Positions 17,426 through 26,733 of a DNA stretch of 64,000 bases are shown piece after piece (the first letter of the stretch is position 1; each line of letters starts with the position of its first letter). The stretch is taken from contig NZ_WBKF01000001.1 of assembly GCF_008831235.1 (NCBI RefSeq), positions 124,001-188,000 on the forward strand, written 5' to 3'. The notes beneath the pieces were generated by a model. That model did no database searches, was not told the origin of the DNA, and saw only the letters and a program-made list of their open reading frames with translations. A program made the position numbers and the translations under genes. The DNA comes from Pseudoclavibacter sp. CFCC 11306 (GTDB lineage Bacteria > Actinomycetota > Actinomycetes > Actinomycetales > Microbacteriaceae).

Positions 17426-17656
17426 ATGGCCGGTCGGAAACGGGAAATCGAGGCCGGTACGGCGCGGTCCCAACGGCTGCGAGTAGTGCCGGTATGGAAG
17501 CAGAAACTCGACGAGAAGGCGTTGGCACGCTGGTTCGTGGTGCTGGCCTTGCAGAGGCTTGACGAAACCGGGCCGCTGCCTCATAAACAGGGGCAGAAAT
17601 CTGAACAGGACGTGCCGGGCGCACCCGGAGGGTCTGAGGGAGGTGGGGCATCATGA
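17426..17656 (+). CDS. Small basic protein preceding the coupling ATPase
   Basis: 76 residues from ATG 17426, with GGAGGCGA upstream. The centre (VWKQKLDEKALARWFVVLAL) is amphipathic helical; the C-terminus is Gly/Ser-rich and disordered. Its stop overlaps the start of the coupling ATPase (ATGA), implying translational coupling. The family is unknown. Confidence 0.55.
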   Translation: MAGRKREIEAGTARSQRLRVVPVWKQKLDEKALARWFVVLALQRLDETGPLPHKQGQKSEQDVPGAPGGSEGGGAS

Positions 17657-19803
17657 GCACAGCGAATAACCGTCGTGAGCAGGGGTGGGAGTGGCGTGAG
17701 CTGCTCTGGCAGGACACCATCACCCCGGAGGCTGCTGCCGAGGTGTTGGAGCGGATTGCGACCGCTGAGGAACTCGGTGCTGTGGTCCTCGAGGTACGTG
17801 CCGACCATGACGGGGTCCGTTGGCTGATCGCCACCACATCGGCTGCTGTCGGGGGTTTGGTTGGGCATGTGGGGGCGTTGCCAGTGCGTGTTCTCACCCC
17901 GCGTCGCACCAGGGCCGAGATGGTATCGGCGGGTCGTGTGCGACTGCTGCGCCCGGTCGGGACACTCAACGGGGAACGGGCACAAGCAATCACCCGCACC
18001 CTGTTCGGCGGGTTCACGAGACTCGGCCGGGGCGAGCAGGTCGTCCTCCAACTGCTGCTCGGACCACGCCTGACCCCTGGTGAGCTTGCCGCACCTGCCC
18101 CGCCGGGATGGCTTGAACTCCTCGTCGGTGCCCCGGCGTCGAGACGGCCGGGAACGAGTGATCTCGTGCACCGCAAGCGCGGCACAACCCATGGATTCGC
18201 CGGACTGGTCAGGATCGGGGCCACCGCCGTGACCCCGGGCCGGGTCAGGCAGCTGATCATCGACGTGTTCGGGGCGCTCAGAGTCGCAGAGACTGCCGGG
18301 ACTCGGCTACGCCTGACCCCGGCGAATCCGAGGGAGATCACACAGGTGTCCAGGCCGTGGAAGTGGCCGCTGCGGGTGTCGAGTCACGAGGCGGTCTCGC
18401 TGCTCGGGTGGCCCGTCGGGGCACCGCCCCTGCCGGTCCTTGGCAGCCTCCACCCTAGGATTCTGCCGCCACCAGCCCACCTGGTGGCGACGGAGCGGGT
18501 CATCGGGGTCACCGCTGCACCTGGCACGAACACTCCTGTGGGGATACCGGTCCGTGACGCGCTGACCCACCTGCATGTGCTTGGCCCAACCAACTCGGGG
18601 AAATCCACCCTGTTGCTGTCTTTGATCCGGGCAGATATCCATGCAGGACGTGGTGTCTTAGTGCTGGACCCGAAAGGTGATCTCGCCGTCGATGTGCTGG
18701 CGCATATCCCGGAACACCGGCTCGACGACGTTGTGATCATCGACTCGTCGAGTACGCACCCGGTCGGGTTGAACCCGTTAGCTGCTTCGTCGCGTGCACC
18801 TGAACTGGTTGCGGACAGTCTGCTGGCGGCGTTTCGCTCCGTGTTCGCCTCCAGTTTCGGCGTCCGTTCGGTCGATGTGTTCACCGCCGCGTTCACCACG
18901 CTCGGTCGTATTCCGGGCGCGAATCTGCTGTGGCTGACGCCACTGCTGACGAACAAGACGTTCCGACACCGCGCACTGCGAAACATAGATGACCCGCTCG
19001 GGGTGGGAGCGTTCTGGGAGAGCTATGAGGCGAAGAATGAACGCCAGCTCGGTCAAGAACTCGAGACCGTATTCAACAAGGTTAGGCAACTGACCATGCG
19101 GCCCGGTCTGCGCGCCGTGCTGGGACAAGCGCACCCACGGTTCGACCTGGCCGACCTGTTCACCAGACGACGAATCGTGATCGTAAACCTCAACAAAGGA
19201 CTACTCGGAGCGGACTCCGCCCGGCTCCTCGGCAGTCTCATCATGGGGCAGCTCTGGTCGCTGATCCTCGAACGCCAACGCCTGCCCAAACCTCGCCGTC
19301 ACACAGTGACGATCTACATCGACGAAGTCCAAGACTTCCTCAAAGGAATCCCCGGAGACCTCACCGACGCGCTCGCCCTGTCCCGGTCACTCGGGGTGGC
19401 GTTCACGCTCGCCCACCAACACCTGGCGCAACTCAGCAGCGACATGCGCCAAGCGATCGACGCCAACACGCGCAGCAAGGTCTATTTCGGACTCGGCAGT
19501 AAAGACGCCACCGAACTGGCCCGCACGATGACCGGACTCGACGCCCAAGACTTGATGCTGTTGCCGAAATACCACGCCTACGCCACCCTCATGCAAGACG
19601 GGAACGCCACCGGGTGGACGACCATCACCACCACACCGCCCGCAGCATCGATCAGTGATCCCGCCCAGGTCGCCGCCCACAGCCAGACCCTCTACGGTGT
19701 GTCAGCTGTCGAAACCGACCAGGCCGTCATCGACCTGATCACCCCGAACGGCACACGCCCAGAAGCATCCACAGATGAACCGATCGGGAGAGTCCCACGA
19801 TGA
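17653..19803 (+). CDS. VirD4/TraG-like type IV coupling ATPase
   Basis: 716 residues. A C-terminal P-loop ATPase domain carries Walker A GPTNSGKST (about 311-319) and Walker B IYIDEVQDF (Asp-Glu at 557-558), with VLDPKGDL between them. The TraM-recognition and TraG segment follows (ALSRSLGVAFTLAHQHLAQL, then SKVYFGLGSKDATELARTM). Coupling proteins of this kind bring DNA-protein complexes to the type IV secretion channel. The N-terminal 290 residues have no obvious transmembrane pair, so membrane attachment may come from the small 2TM neighbour; such soluble forms are known. It is flanked by ATGA overlaps on both sides. Confidence 0.85.
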   Translation: MSTANNRREQGWEWRELLWQDTITPEAAAEVLERIATAEELGAVVLEVRADHDGVRWLIATTSAAVGGLVGHVGALPVRVLTPRRTRAEMVSAGRVRLLRPVGTLNGERAQAITRTLFGGFTRLGRGEQVVLQLLLGPRLTPGELAAPAPPGWLELLVGAPASRRPGTSDLVHRKRGTTHGFAGLVRIGATAVTPGRVRQLIIDVFGALRVAETAGTRLRLTPANPREITQVSRPWKWPLRVSSHEAVSLLGWPVGAPPLPVLGSLHPRILPPPAHLVATERVIGVTAAPGTNTPVGIPVRDALTHLHVLGPTNSGKSTLLLSLIRADIHAGRGVLVLDPKGDLAVDVLAHIPEHRLDDVVIIDSSSTHPVGLNPLAASSRAPELVADSLLAAFRSVFASSFGVRSVDVFTAAFTTLGRIPGANLLWLTPLLTNKTFRHRALRNIDDPLGVGAFWESYEAKNERQLGQELETVFNKVRQLTMRPGLRAVLGQAHPRFDLADLFTRRRIVIVNLNKGLLGADSARLLGSLIMGQLWSLILERQRLPKPRRHTVTIYIDEVQDFLKGIPGDLTDALALSRSLGVAFTLAHQHLAQLSSDMRQAIDANTRSKVYFGLGSKDATELARTMTGLDAQDLMLLPKYHAYATLMQDGNATGWTTITTTPPAASISDPAQVAAHSQTLYGVSAVETDQAVIDLITPNGTRPEASTDEPIGRVPR

Positions 19804-19985
19804 GTACACGAGTGAGATGCGATAAATACAGGCAGTGGTGGAGACGTGTCGGCAGACGTGCCGCCTCGACCACGCACCCGGGGGAGCCCCGAGTGTTGGC
19901 CGCAGGCTCGGATCGTGTGGCCGTGACTGACCCCTCAACCTGGGGTCACCGCGACCCCCGGGAACAGACAGGAGTCCAGCCATGA
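19800..19985 (+). CDS. Small basic protein bridging the coupling ATPase and relaxation genes
   Basis: 61 residues. It starts in an ATGA overlap with the coupling ATPase stop and ends in an ATGA overlap with the next gene, so it is embedded in a translational relay. It is basic and Arg/Trp-rich at the N-terminus, with a polar C-terminus. Its sequence gives no family. It may simply keep ribosomes coupled between the two larger genes. Confidence 0.45.
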   Translation: MSTRVRCDKYRQWWRRVGRRAASTTHPGEPRVLAAGSDRVAVTDPSTWGHRDPREQTGVQP

Positions 19986-20767
19986 ACCTCCCTCAGCAGT
20001 GGCCGACAGCATTGTCGCACCCGATTCACTGGCGGCTGGCAGGTGGGCTAGCTAGGTTCCGTTTCGCCACCACCACCCAGCTTGCTCGTGACACAGCCGA
20101 CCTGTACCGCAACGCCCGCACTGGGGTGCGGCAGACGATCCGTCACCTGCACTCGCTCGAAAACCACGGCATCATCCAGCACCTCGAACGACGAGTCGGC
20201 GGATGGCAGGGCGGGTCGTCGGTGACGATCTGGGCGCTGACCACGACCGGTGCACGCCTGACCACCGGCACCCGGGCGCGGCAACGACCCGGACTCTTGT
20301 CGACCACGTTCCTCGAACACCAGCTCGCTATCACCGAGATCCGCATCCGACTGGCCGAGATCACCCAGACCACCGGGCAGACCATCGCCCAGCTGCAAGG
20401 GGAGCCCGACTGCTGGCGCACCTACCCGGCAGCTTCAGGAATGCAACGCACCCTGCGCCCTGACCTGGCCGCCACGATCACCAGCCAACAGTTCACTGAC
20501 CACTACTTCTTCGAGGCTGATCGGGCAACGGAGAACCCCGCACGGGTGATGCGAACCTGCTGGCAATACGCCGCTTACAAGACCACTGGAAGAGAACAAC
20601 ACGCCACCGGGATCTACCCGGCAGTCATCTGGCTTACCCCCACCGCTGAACGCCGGGAACAGCTCCAACGCTACATCGATCACGAGCATGGTCTGCCGAG
20701 CTATCTCTTCCGCGTGATCACCATGGACGGGCTCGAAACGCTCATCCGAAATGGCCCTGCGCCCTGA
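19982..20767 (+). CDS. Replication-relaxation family winged-helix protein
   Basis: 261 residues. An N-terminal winged helix (about 15-85: RFATTTQLARDT, then a recognition helix RQTIRHLHSLENHGII and a wing VTIWALTTTG) is followed by the conserved replication-relaxation block LEHQLAITEIRIRLAE and RPDLAATI with FFEADRATEN. Proteins of this family accompany coupling ATPases on Gram-positive plasmids and integrative elements and are thought to act in initiation or relaxation of transfer DNA. It directly follows the coupling ATPase unit. No HUH relaxase is visible in the window, so this protein may take part in that task. Confidence 0.75.
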   Translation: MNLPQQWPTALSHPIHWRLAGGLARFRFATTTQLARDTADLYRNARTGVRQTIRHLHSLENHGIIQHLERRVGGWQGGSSVTIWALTTTGARLTTGTRARQRPGLLSTTFLEHQLAITEIRIRLAEITQTTGQTIAQLQGEPDCWRTYPAASGMQRTLRPDLAATITSQQFTDHYFFEADRATENPARVMRTCWQYAAYKTTGREQHATGIYPAVIWLTPTAERREQLQRYIDHEHGLPSYLFRVITMDGLETLIRNGPAP

Positions 20768-20770
20768 ATA

Positions 20771-20796
20771 GTGTCTGCGCTCACTGCGCAGCACAC
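20771..20796 (+). terminator. Stem-loop after the replication-relaxation gene
   Basis: CTGCGC (20775-20780) and GCGCAG (20786-20791) form a stem with loop TCACT, extended by GTGT and ACAC with one bulge. It starts three bases after the stop. There is no T-run, so it could be a processing or weak terminator hairpin. Confidence 0.35.
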
Positions 20797-20881
20797 TCTC
20801 CCCAGACCGGTGTCCCTTCCTTACATCCAGTGAGGAGGGCCCGGGCAATGTCATAACAACCCTGAAAGGAGGGAAAACACT

Positions 20882-21349
20882 ATGTCAGGACTAACCATAA
20901 TACGCGTTCCACTCGATGAACTGCGACCAACCCAGGACTCGCTCATACGGGTGCTCGCACTGATTCAGAACCCGGATCAGATGAAGATACTGCTGGACAA
21001 TATCGAGAGACACGGCGACGCATACGCAGCCTACCTACTGGCCGTAACCGCGACACCGCGAGGCCTCAGAAGCATCCCAGAGATGCACACCGAAGCCTTG
21101 TGGGTGAGCGCTTGCACTCAGGCGGAAACCTACGAAAAGCTCGCTCAGCAACTCGGTCTTCACCGGCAGCTCAGCATCACTACCCGGATCGGCTCAGTAT
21201 CGGCACAGCCTGAAGTGACGCTCTTCTGGACAGGCAGTGACAACGCCCTGCGGCGCTTCATGGAACGATTCAAGATCGTGAGAGCTGTCTTTGGCTGGTA
21301 TGCCTTCGACGGAAACCACATACTCGAGCATCTTTCGTCCAACAAGTGA
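20882..21349 (+). CDS. Uncharacterised element protein
   Basis: 155 residues from ATG 20882, with a strong GAAAGGAGGG ribosome binding site. It is soluble and mixed alpha/beta. The N-terminal IIRVPLDELRPTQDSLIRVL resembles the start of ParB-like proteins but the resemblance ends there. The C-terminus FGWYAFDGNHILEHL is unusual. No function is assigned. It is flanked by stem-loops on both sides, suggesting its own transcript. Confidence 0.6.
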   Translation: MSGLTIIRVPLDELRPTQDSLIRVLALIQNPDQMKILLDNIERHGDAYAAYLLAVTATPRGLRSIPEMHTEALWVSACTQAETYEKLAQQLGLHRQLSITTRIGSVSAQPEVTLFWTGSDNALRRFMERFKIVRAVFGWYAFDGNHILEHLSSNK

Positions 21350-21360
21350 CACCACCAAAA

Positions 21361-21396
21361 GGGGTGGGCCAGAGCCAACCGGCTTCGGCCCACCCC
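21361..21396 (+). terminator. Stem-loop GGGGTGGGCC / GGCCCACCCC
   Basis: A perfect 10-bp inverted repeat (21361-21370 and 21387-21396) lies ten bases after the stop of the previous gene. There is no T-run. A related GGGTGGGCC recurs at about 21445, and GGTGGGCAG at 22022 and 22501, so the sequence may be a recurring element motif as well as a terminator. Confidence 0.5.
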
Positions 21397-21536
21397 GCAC
21401 CTACCCACTTCCGCCCAACGGACGTCCTATGAGCGACCTTTGGGTGGGCCAAGCTCTCCGCAGCCAGCGGAGGGAAACAACTAACTGAACAGCGCCACGT
21501 ACCCAATCGTGGGCATCATCTGAAAGGAGGTGAGCA

Positions 21537-21935
21537 ATGCCTGAACACCAACCCATTTACAGCCCGTACTACGAGGGCACAACCTACCAGTACGGGTTCG
21601 CCTACATCGGCGAAGCAACCCCAGAAGAGCAGGAGTACGCGGATGGGCCCTACGCGTTTCCGAGTCTCGATGAACAACGACGGCGCATCGCCGAAACCGC
21701 ACTACGCGAGCACGTGATCGTCGTCGAGGAGTTCATCGACACCTACCGCGAAGATCCTCTCTACGAACGACCCGCTCTACTGGAACTGCTCACCGCGTGG
21801 GGAAACCGCCCGCCGACACGGTTATACCTCGGAGACGAACGCGTCTTGAAAGAGAGAAGTGGCGAGCACTTCCAGCTCCAAGCCGATCTCGGACGAGGAC
21901 GCCTCTGGGACCCGATCACCGTCGCAGAAGACTGA
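21537..21935 (+). CDS. Uncharacterised acidic element protein
   Basis: 132 residues, with a strong GAAAGGAGGTGAG ribosome binding site before the ATG. It is acidic and aromatic-rich in the first 40 residues (YSPYYEGTTYQYGFAYIG), then helical (RRRIAETALREHVIVVEEFI), ending with a short beta-rich tail. Small acidic proteins such as this are common around antirestriction genes on mobile elements; no family was recognised. Confidence 0.55.
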   Translation: MPEHQPIYSPYYEGTTYQYGFAYIGEATPEEQEYADGPYAFPSLDEQRRRIAETALREHVIVVEEFIDTYREDPLYERPALLELLTAWGNRPPTRLYLGDERVLKERSGEHFQLQADLGRGRLWDPITVAED

Positions 21936-21959
21936 CCCCACATCCTCGACGGTGACCCC

Positions 21960-21998
21960 GGCCGCCACCCGCACGCCTCACAAGGGAGGGTGGCGGCC
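21960..21998 (+). terminator. Strong stem-loop after the acidic protein gene
   Basis: A perfect 11-bp inverted repeat, GGCCGCCACCC (21960-21970) and GGGTGGCGGCC (21988-21998), with a 17-base loop. There is no T-run. It is well placed to end the 21537 transcript and shares the GGGTGG core seen in neighbouring repeats. Confidence 0.5.
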
Positions 21999-22021
21999 AC
22001 CACCATAATCAACAATTCACG

Positions 22022-22038
22022 GGTGGGCAGAACAGGAG
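22022..22038 (+). repeat. 17-base direct repeat, copy 1
   Basis: GGTGGGCAGAACAGGAG is identical to 22501..22517. Each copy ends in AGGAG just ahead of an ATG, so both genes share the same leader and ribosome binding site. It may reflect duplication of an expression cassette. Confidence 0.6.
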
Positions 22039-22049
22039 CACCACCATGT

Positions 22050-22466
22050 ATGAACACCACCAATCACAACCTGACATGCACCCAAACGTTGAACAAGCCC
22101 CCCGGACACCACCCTGGCGAAACAGACACGAGTCGACGACACCGCAGAGAAATCTGTCAGCGTCTCATCGCCAAATACGGAGAACCCTTCGAGGCCTTCC
22201 TCACTCTTGACAACCTCCCAACAGATCCAGACGAACTCGAACCCTGCTTCATCGATTCCTACCAAGGAACATACGAATCCGAACAAGCCATCGCCGATCA
22301 AATTCTGACCGCCCTCGGCTGGAAACAGGCCATCACCCACGTCCTCAGCGAGCAGGCCATCCCCGAGCAGGCCCTCAACTGGAACTACCCAATCATCCTG
22401 CGCTACATCCGCGACGGCTACGACGTCATCCACCGAGGCAACACGACCTACCTCTTCGCCAAATAG
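22050..22466 (+). CDS. ArdA-like antirestriction protein
   Basis: 138 residues from ATG 22050. After a poorly conserved His/Thr-rich N-terminus, the region CFIDSYQGTYESEQAIADQIL resembles the ArdA motif in which an aromatic/acidic YxGxYxS segment precedes a helix, and the last 25 residues (ILRYIRDGYDVIHRGNTTYLF) match the usual ArdA C-terminal layout. ArdA proteins mimic DNA and block type I restriction enzymes. The ATG at 22046 has better spacing to AGGAG but opens another frame that stops after about 55 codons, so an N-terminal frameshift is possible. Confidence 0.5.
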   Translation: MNTTNHNLTCTQTLNKPPGHHPGETDTSRRHRREICQRLIAKYGEPFEAFLTLDNLPTDPDELEPCFIDSYQGTYESEQAIADQILTALGWKQAITHVLSEQAIPEQALNWNYPIILRYIRDGYDVIHRGNTTYLFAK

Positions 22467-22500
22467 ACACCAGACAGAACACACCATAAGAACCAACACA

Positions 22501-22517
22501 GGTGGGCAGAACAGGAG
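22501..22517 (+). repeat. 17-base direct repeat, copy 2
   Basis: The second copy of the leader at 22022..22038. It places AGGAG nine bases before the recombinase start at 22527, which supports that start. Confidence 0.6.
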
Positions 22518-22526
22518 AACTACCTC

Positions 22527-24503
<1,977 letters not shown>

Positions 24504-24530
24504 TCATCCATTTCGTGGACAACCCCACCC

Positions 24531-24536
24531 ATAATA
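24531..24536 (-). promoter_or_regulatory. Candidate -10 element of the tRNA-Pro promoter
   Basis: TATTAT on the minus strand, 27 bases upstream of the tRNA 5' end. No good -35 hexamer was seen at the usual distance. Confidence 0.4.
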
Positions 24537-24661
24537 CACATGCGCACGGGTGCATCGGTACGCACATGCCTGAGGGTGCGTAAATCGGCACGACACGCCG
24601 CGCCCACACCTTTCATTGATCGACTAAAGTGGTCAGCAGATTGTGTTGAGAGGAGGGATGA

Positions 24662-25201
24662 ATGAGCGCAGACCAAGATCTGGGGCAGCAGCATCCCGAG
24701 AATGATCCCCAAGAGCCGGCCACGCGAGTGCAGCCGGTCGTGAATCTCTCGACCGAAGATGAGACCCTCACCTTCACCGGCACGTTCGCGCAGAAGCTGC
24801 TTGCGACTGGGGCGATTCAGATCGGCGTCGGCACCGAAGAGCTCGAGGCCATCGCCTCGCTGCCTGCTGGGTCGGCACTGCTGATCGTGCGCCAGGGGCC
24901 CAATGTCGGGTCGCGTTTTCTGCTTGACTCCGACGTGGTGACGGTCGGCCGTCACCCGCACGCCGACATCTTCCTCGACGACGTGACCGTGTCGCGTCGT
25001 CATGCGGAGTTCCGTCGCACAGGCACCGGTGCCGCCGTCGGCTACGACGTCGTCGACCTCGGGTCGCTGAACGGCACGTACCTCAATGGCACTCGCATTG
25101 AGAGTGCGCATCTCGAAGACGGCGCAGAAGTGCAGATCGGCAAGTTCCGACTCACCTACTACCCGTCACGTCGCGATCTGCTCACAGGCGAGAACGGCTG
25201 A
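24662..25201 (+). CDS. garA: FHA-domain protein, GarA/OdhI-like
   Basis: 179 residues. A forkhead-associated domain occupies about 92-165, with TVGRHPHADIFLDD, VSRRHAEFR and LGSLNGTYLNG, the phosphothreonine-binding signature. GarA/OdhI controls 2-oxoglutarate dehydrogenase and glutamate metabolism when its N-terminal ETTS motif is phosphorylated by serine/threonine kinases. That exact motif is not present here, although the N-terminal part (NLSTEDETLTF) is Thr-rich; the regulatory site may differ. GAGAGGAGGG precedes the ATG. The stop overlaps the start of ftsR, the usual actinobacterial order. Confidence 0.85.
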   Translation: MSADQDLGQQHPENDPQEPATRVQPVVNLSTEDETLTFTGTFAQKLLATGAIQIGVGTEELEAIASLPAGSALLIVRQGPNVGSRFLLDSDVVTVGRHPHADIFLDDVTVSRRHAEFRRTGTGAAVGYDVVDLGSLNGTYLNGTRIESAHLEDGAEVQIGKFRLTYYPSRRDLLTGENG

Positions 25202-25938
25202 TGGGGCAGGCTGCACGCAGGCACATCGACCACTCGGCGGCTGCACAGTCAGCACCCGAGTCAGGCGATGACGCCCAGAAGCTGTTGAGCATCGGCCAGG
25301 TGCTCACTCGACTGGTCTCAGAGTTTCCCGACGTCACCCCGTCGAAGCTCCGCTTTCTCGAAGAACGCGGTCTGGTCTCGCCGCAGCGCACCGAATCCGG
25401 GTACCGCAAGTTCGGCCCCGCAGACGTCGACCGTCTGCGCCTGGTGCTGAGCCTGCAGCGCGATCACTACCTGCCGCTCAAAGTCATCCGCCAGTATGTC
25501 GACGAGATCGACGCGGGGGAGTCCCCGATGCTTCCGGGCATCGCGCATCCGCTCAGCGCACTCGACCACCAGGCCGACCAGCAGGCGTACTCGCGAGCCG
25601 AGCTCATCGAGATCACACACGCCGACGCACAGCTGGTGCGCGACGCGGTCTCGGTCGGTCTGCTGCCCACAGGGTCGCGCTTCGACCAGAAGGCTCGCGA
25701 GGTGCTGACCCTGCTGGTCTCGCTCAAAGAGCGCGGCATCGAGCCCAGACATCTGCGAGGCGTGAAGGCCTCGACCGATCGTGAGATCGGGCTCGTCGAG
25801 GGCGCGATCAGTGGCTTCCGCCGCGATGTGCCAGAGGCTCGTGCCCAGGCGGCGAACGTCACCGCCGAGGTGGTCGAGGCACTCGTCGACCTGAAACGCA
25901 CTCTGCTTGAGCGAGCGGTTCAACAGCTCGACAGCTGA
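25201..25938 (+). CDS. ftsR: MerR-family regulator FtsR
   Basis: 245 residues. The N-terminal MerR winged helix (about 24-95: LSIGQVLTRL, LRFLEERGLVSPQRTESGYRKF, LRLVLSLQRDHYLPLKVI) is followed by an unusual C-terminal region without the metal-binding cysteines of classical MerR. This matches FtsR (Rv1828-like), which activates ftsZ in Corynebacterium glutamicum. It overlaps garA by one base, so both are co-expressed. A candidate target palindrome lies upstream of ftsZ in this window. Confidence 0.8.
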   Translation: MGQAARRHIDHSAAAQSAPESGDDAQKLLSIGQVLTRLVSEFPDVTPSKLRFLEERGLVSPQRTESGYRKFGPADVDRLRLVLSLQRDHYLPLKVIRQYVDEIDAGESPMLPGIAHPLSALDHQADQQAYSRAELIEITHADAQLVRDAVSVGLLPTGSRFDQKAREVLTLLVSLKERGIEPRHLRGVKASTDREIGLVEGAISGFRRDVPEARAQAANVTAEVVEALVDLKRTLLERAVQQLDS

Positions 25939-25941
25939 TTC

Positions 25942-25994
25942 AAGTCTCACGTGAACGTTGAGACTTCGACACGCCGACGAGAAAGCCTCGTCTT
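25942..25994 (+). terminator. Two consecutive stem-loops after ftsR
   Basis: AAGTCTCA (25942-25949) and TGAGACTT (25959-25966) form a perfect 8-bp stem, extended by CGT/ACG. A second stem, GACGAG (25976-25981) and CTCGTC (25987-25992), follows, ending in TT. These probably end the garA-ftsR transcript. Confidence 0.5.
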
Positions 25995-26081
25995 CAGTCT
26001 TCGAGCGGGGTGCGGCTGGTAATGTGACTCACAGATCGCGCACAAGCTGCGGTCGTCACAGCCCCCTCGAAGGAGTCGTTC

Positions 26082-26657
26082 ATGACTGATGAACAGCACC
26101 CAGATATGCCGGATGCGCAGCTTTCGTCAGTCGACGACCCTGAACTTTCTGACGTGCTGTTCACCGATGGCATTCCCGGGCTCGACCGAGACCGTGGTTA
26201 CCGTGGTGCCGTCGCAGCGAACGCCGCCGGCATCAGCTATCGACAGCTCGACTACTGGGCACGTACGGGCTTGGTGAAGCCCACGATTCGCGGCGCACAC
26301 GGGTCTGGCACTCAGCGTCTGTACGGCTTTCGCGACATCCTCACGCTCAAGCTGGTGAAGCGTCTGCTCGACACGGGCATCTCGCTGCAGCAGATTCGCG
26401 TCGCCGTCGAACAGCTGCGCGATGCGGGCATTCAGGACATGACGCAGATCACTCTGATGAGTGACGGCGGCGGCGTGTACCTCTGCACCTCGAACGACGA
26501 GGTCATCGACTTGGTGAGTCGGGGCCAGGGCGTGTTCGGCATCGCCGTCGGCAAGGTGCTGCGTGAAGTCGAAGACAATCTAGTGACGATCGGTGCGACT
26601 GAGACGCACGTCGACGAACTCGCCGAACGCCGCCATCGCCGCCGCTCAGCTAGCTGA
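26082..26657 (+). CDS. MerR-family regulator (Rv1830-like)
   Basis: 191 residues, with GAAGGAG before the ATG. An acidic N-terminus of about 40 residues is followed by a MerR-type winged helix (ISYRQLDYWARTGLVKP, SGTQRLYGFRDILTLKLVKRLLDTG) and a C-terminal domain unlike metal-sensing MerRs. It resembles the second MerR gene of the garA locus of mycobacteria. In many Actinobacteria a bifunctional-nuclease (DUF151) gene lies between ftsR and this gene; it is absent here. Targets are unknown. Confidence 0.8.
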   Translation: MTDEQHPDMPDAQLSSVDDPELSDVLFTDGIPGLDRDRGYRGAVAANAAGISYRQLDYWARTGLVKPTIRGAHGSGTQRLYGFRDILTLKLVKRLLDTGISLQQIRVAVEQLRDAGIQDMTQITLMSDGGGVYLCTSNDEVIDLVSRGQGVFGIAVGKVLREVEDNLVTIGATETHVDELAERRHRRRSAS

Positions 26658-26733
26658 GCCGCCGCGTCCCTGCCTCAGCGGAGAAGAGCCAGCTCAAAAT
26701 AGGGGAGTGGCCGCCCGCGCTGACCGCTGAGGG

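Noticed and set aside
16968-18341. A 457-codon frame antisense to the coupling ATPase
   Set aside because: It has Pro/Ser/Arg-rich composition typical of a shadow frame and crosses five well-supported genes on the plus strand.
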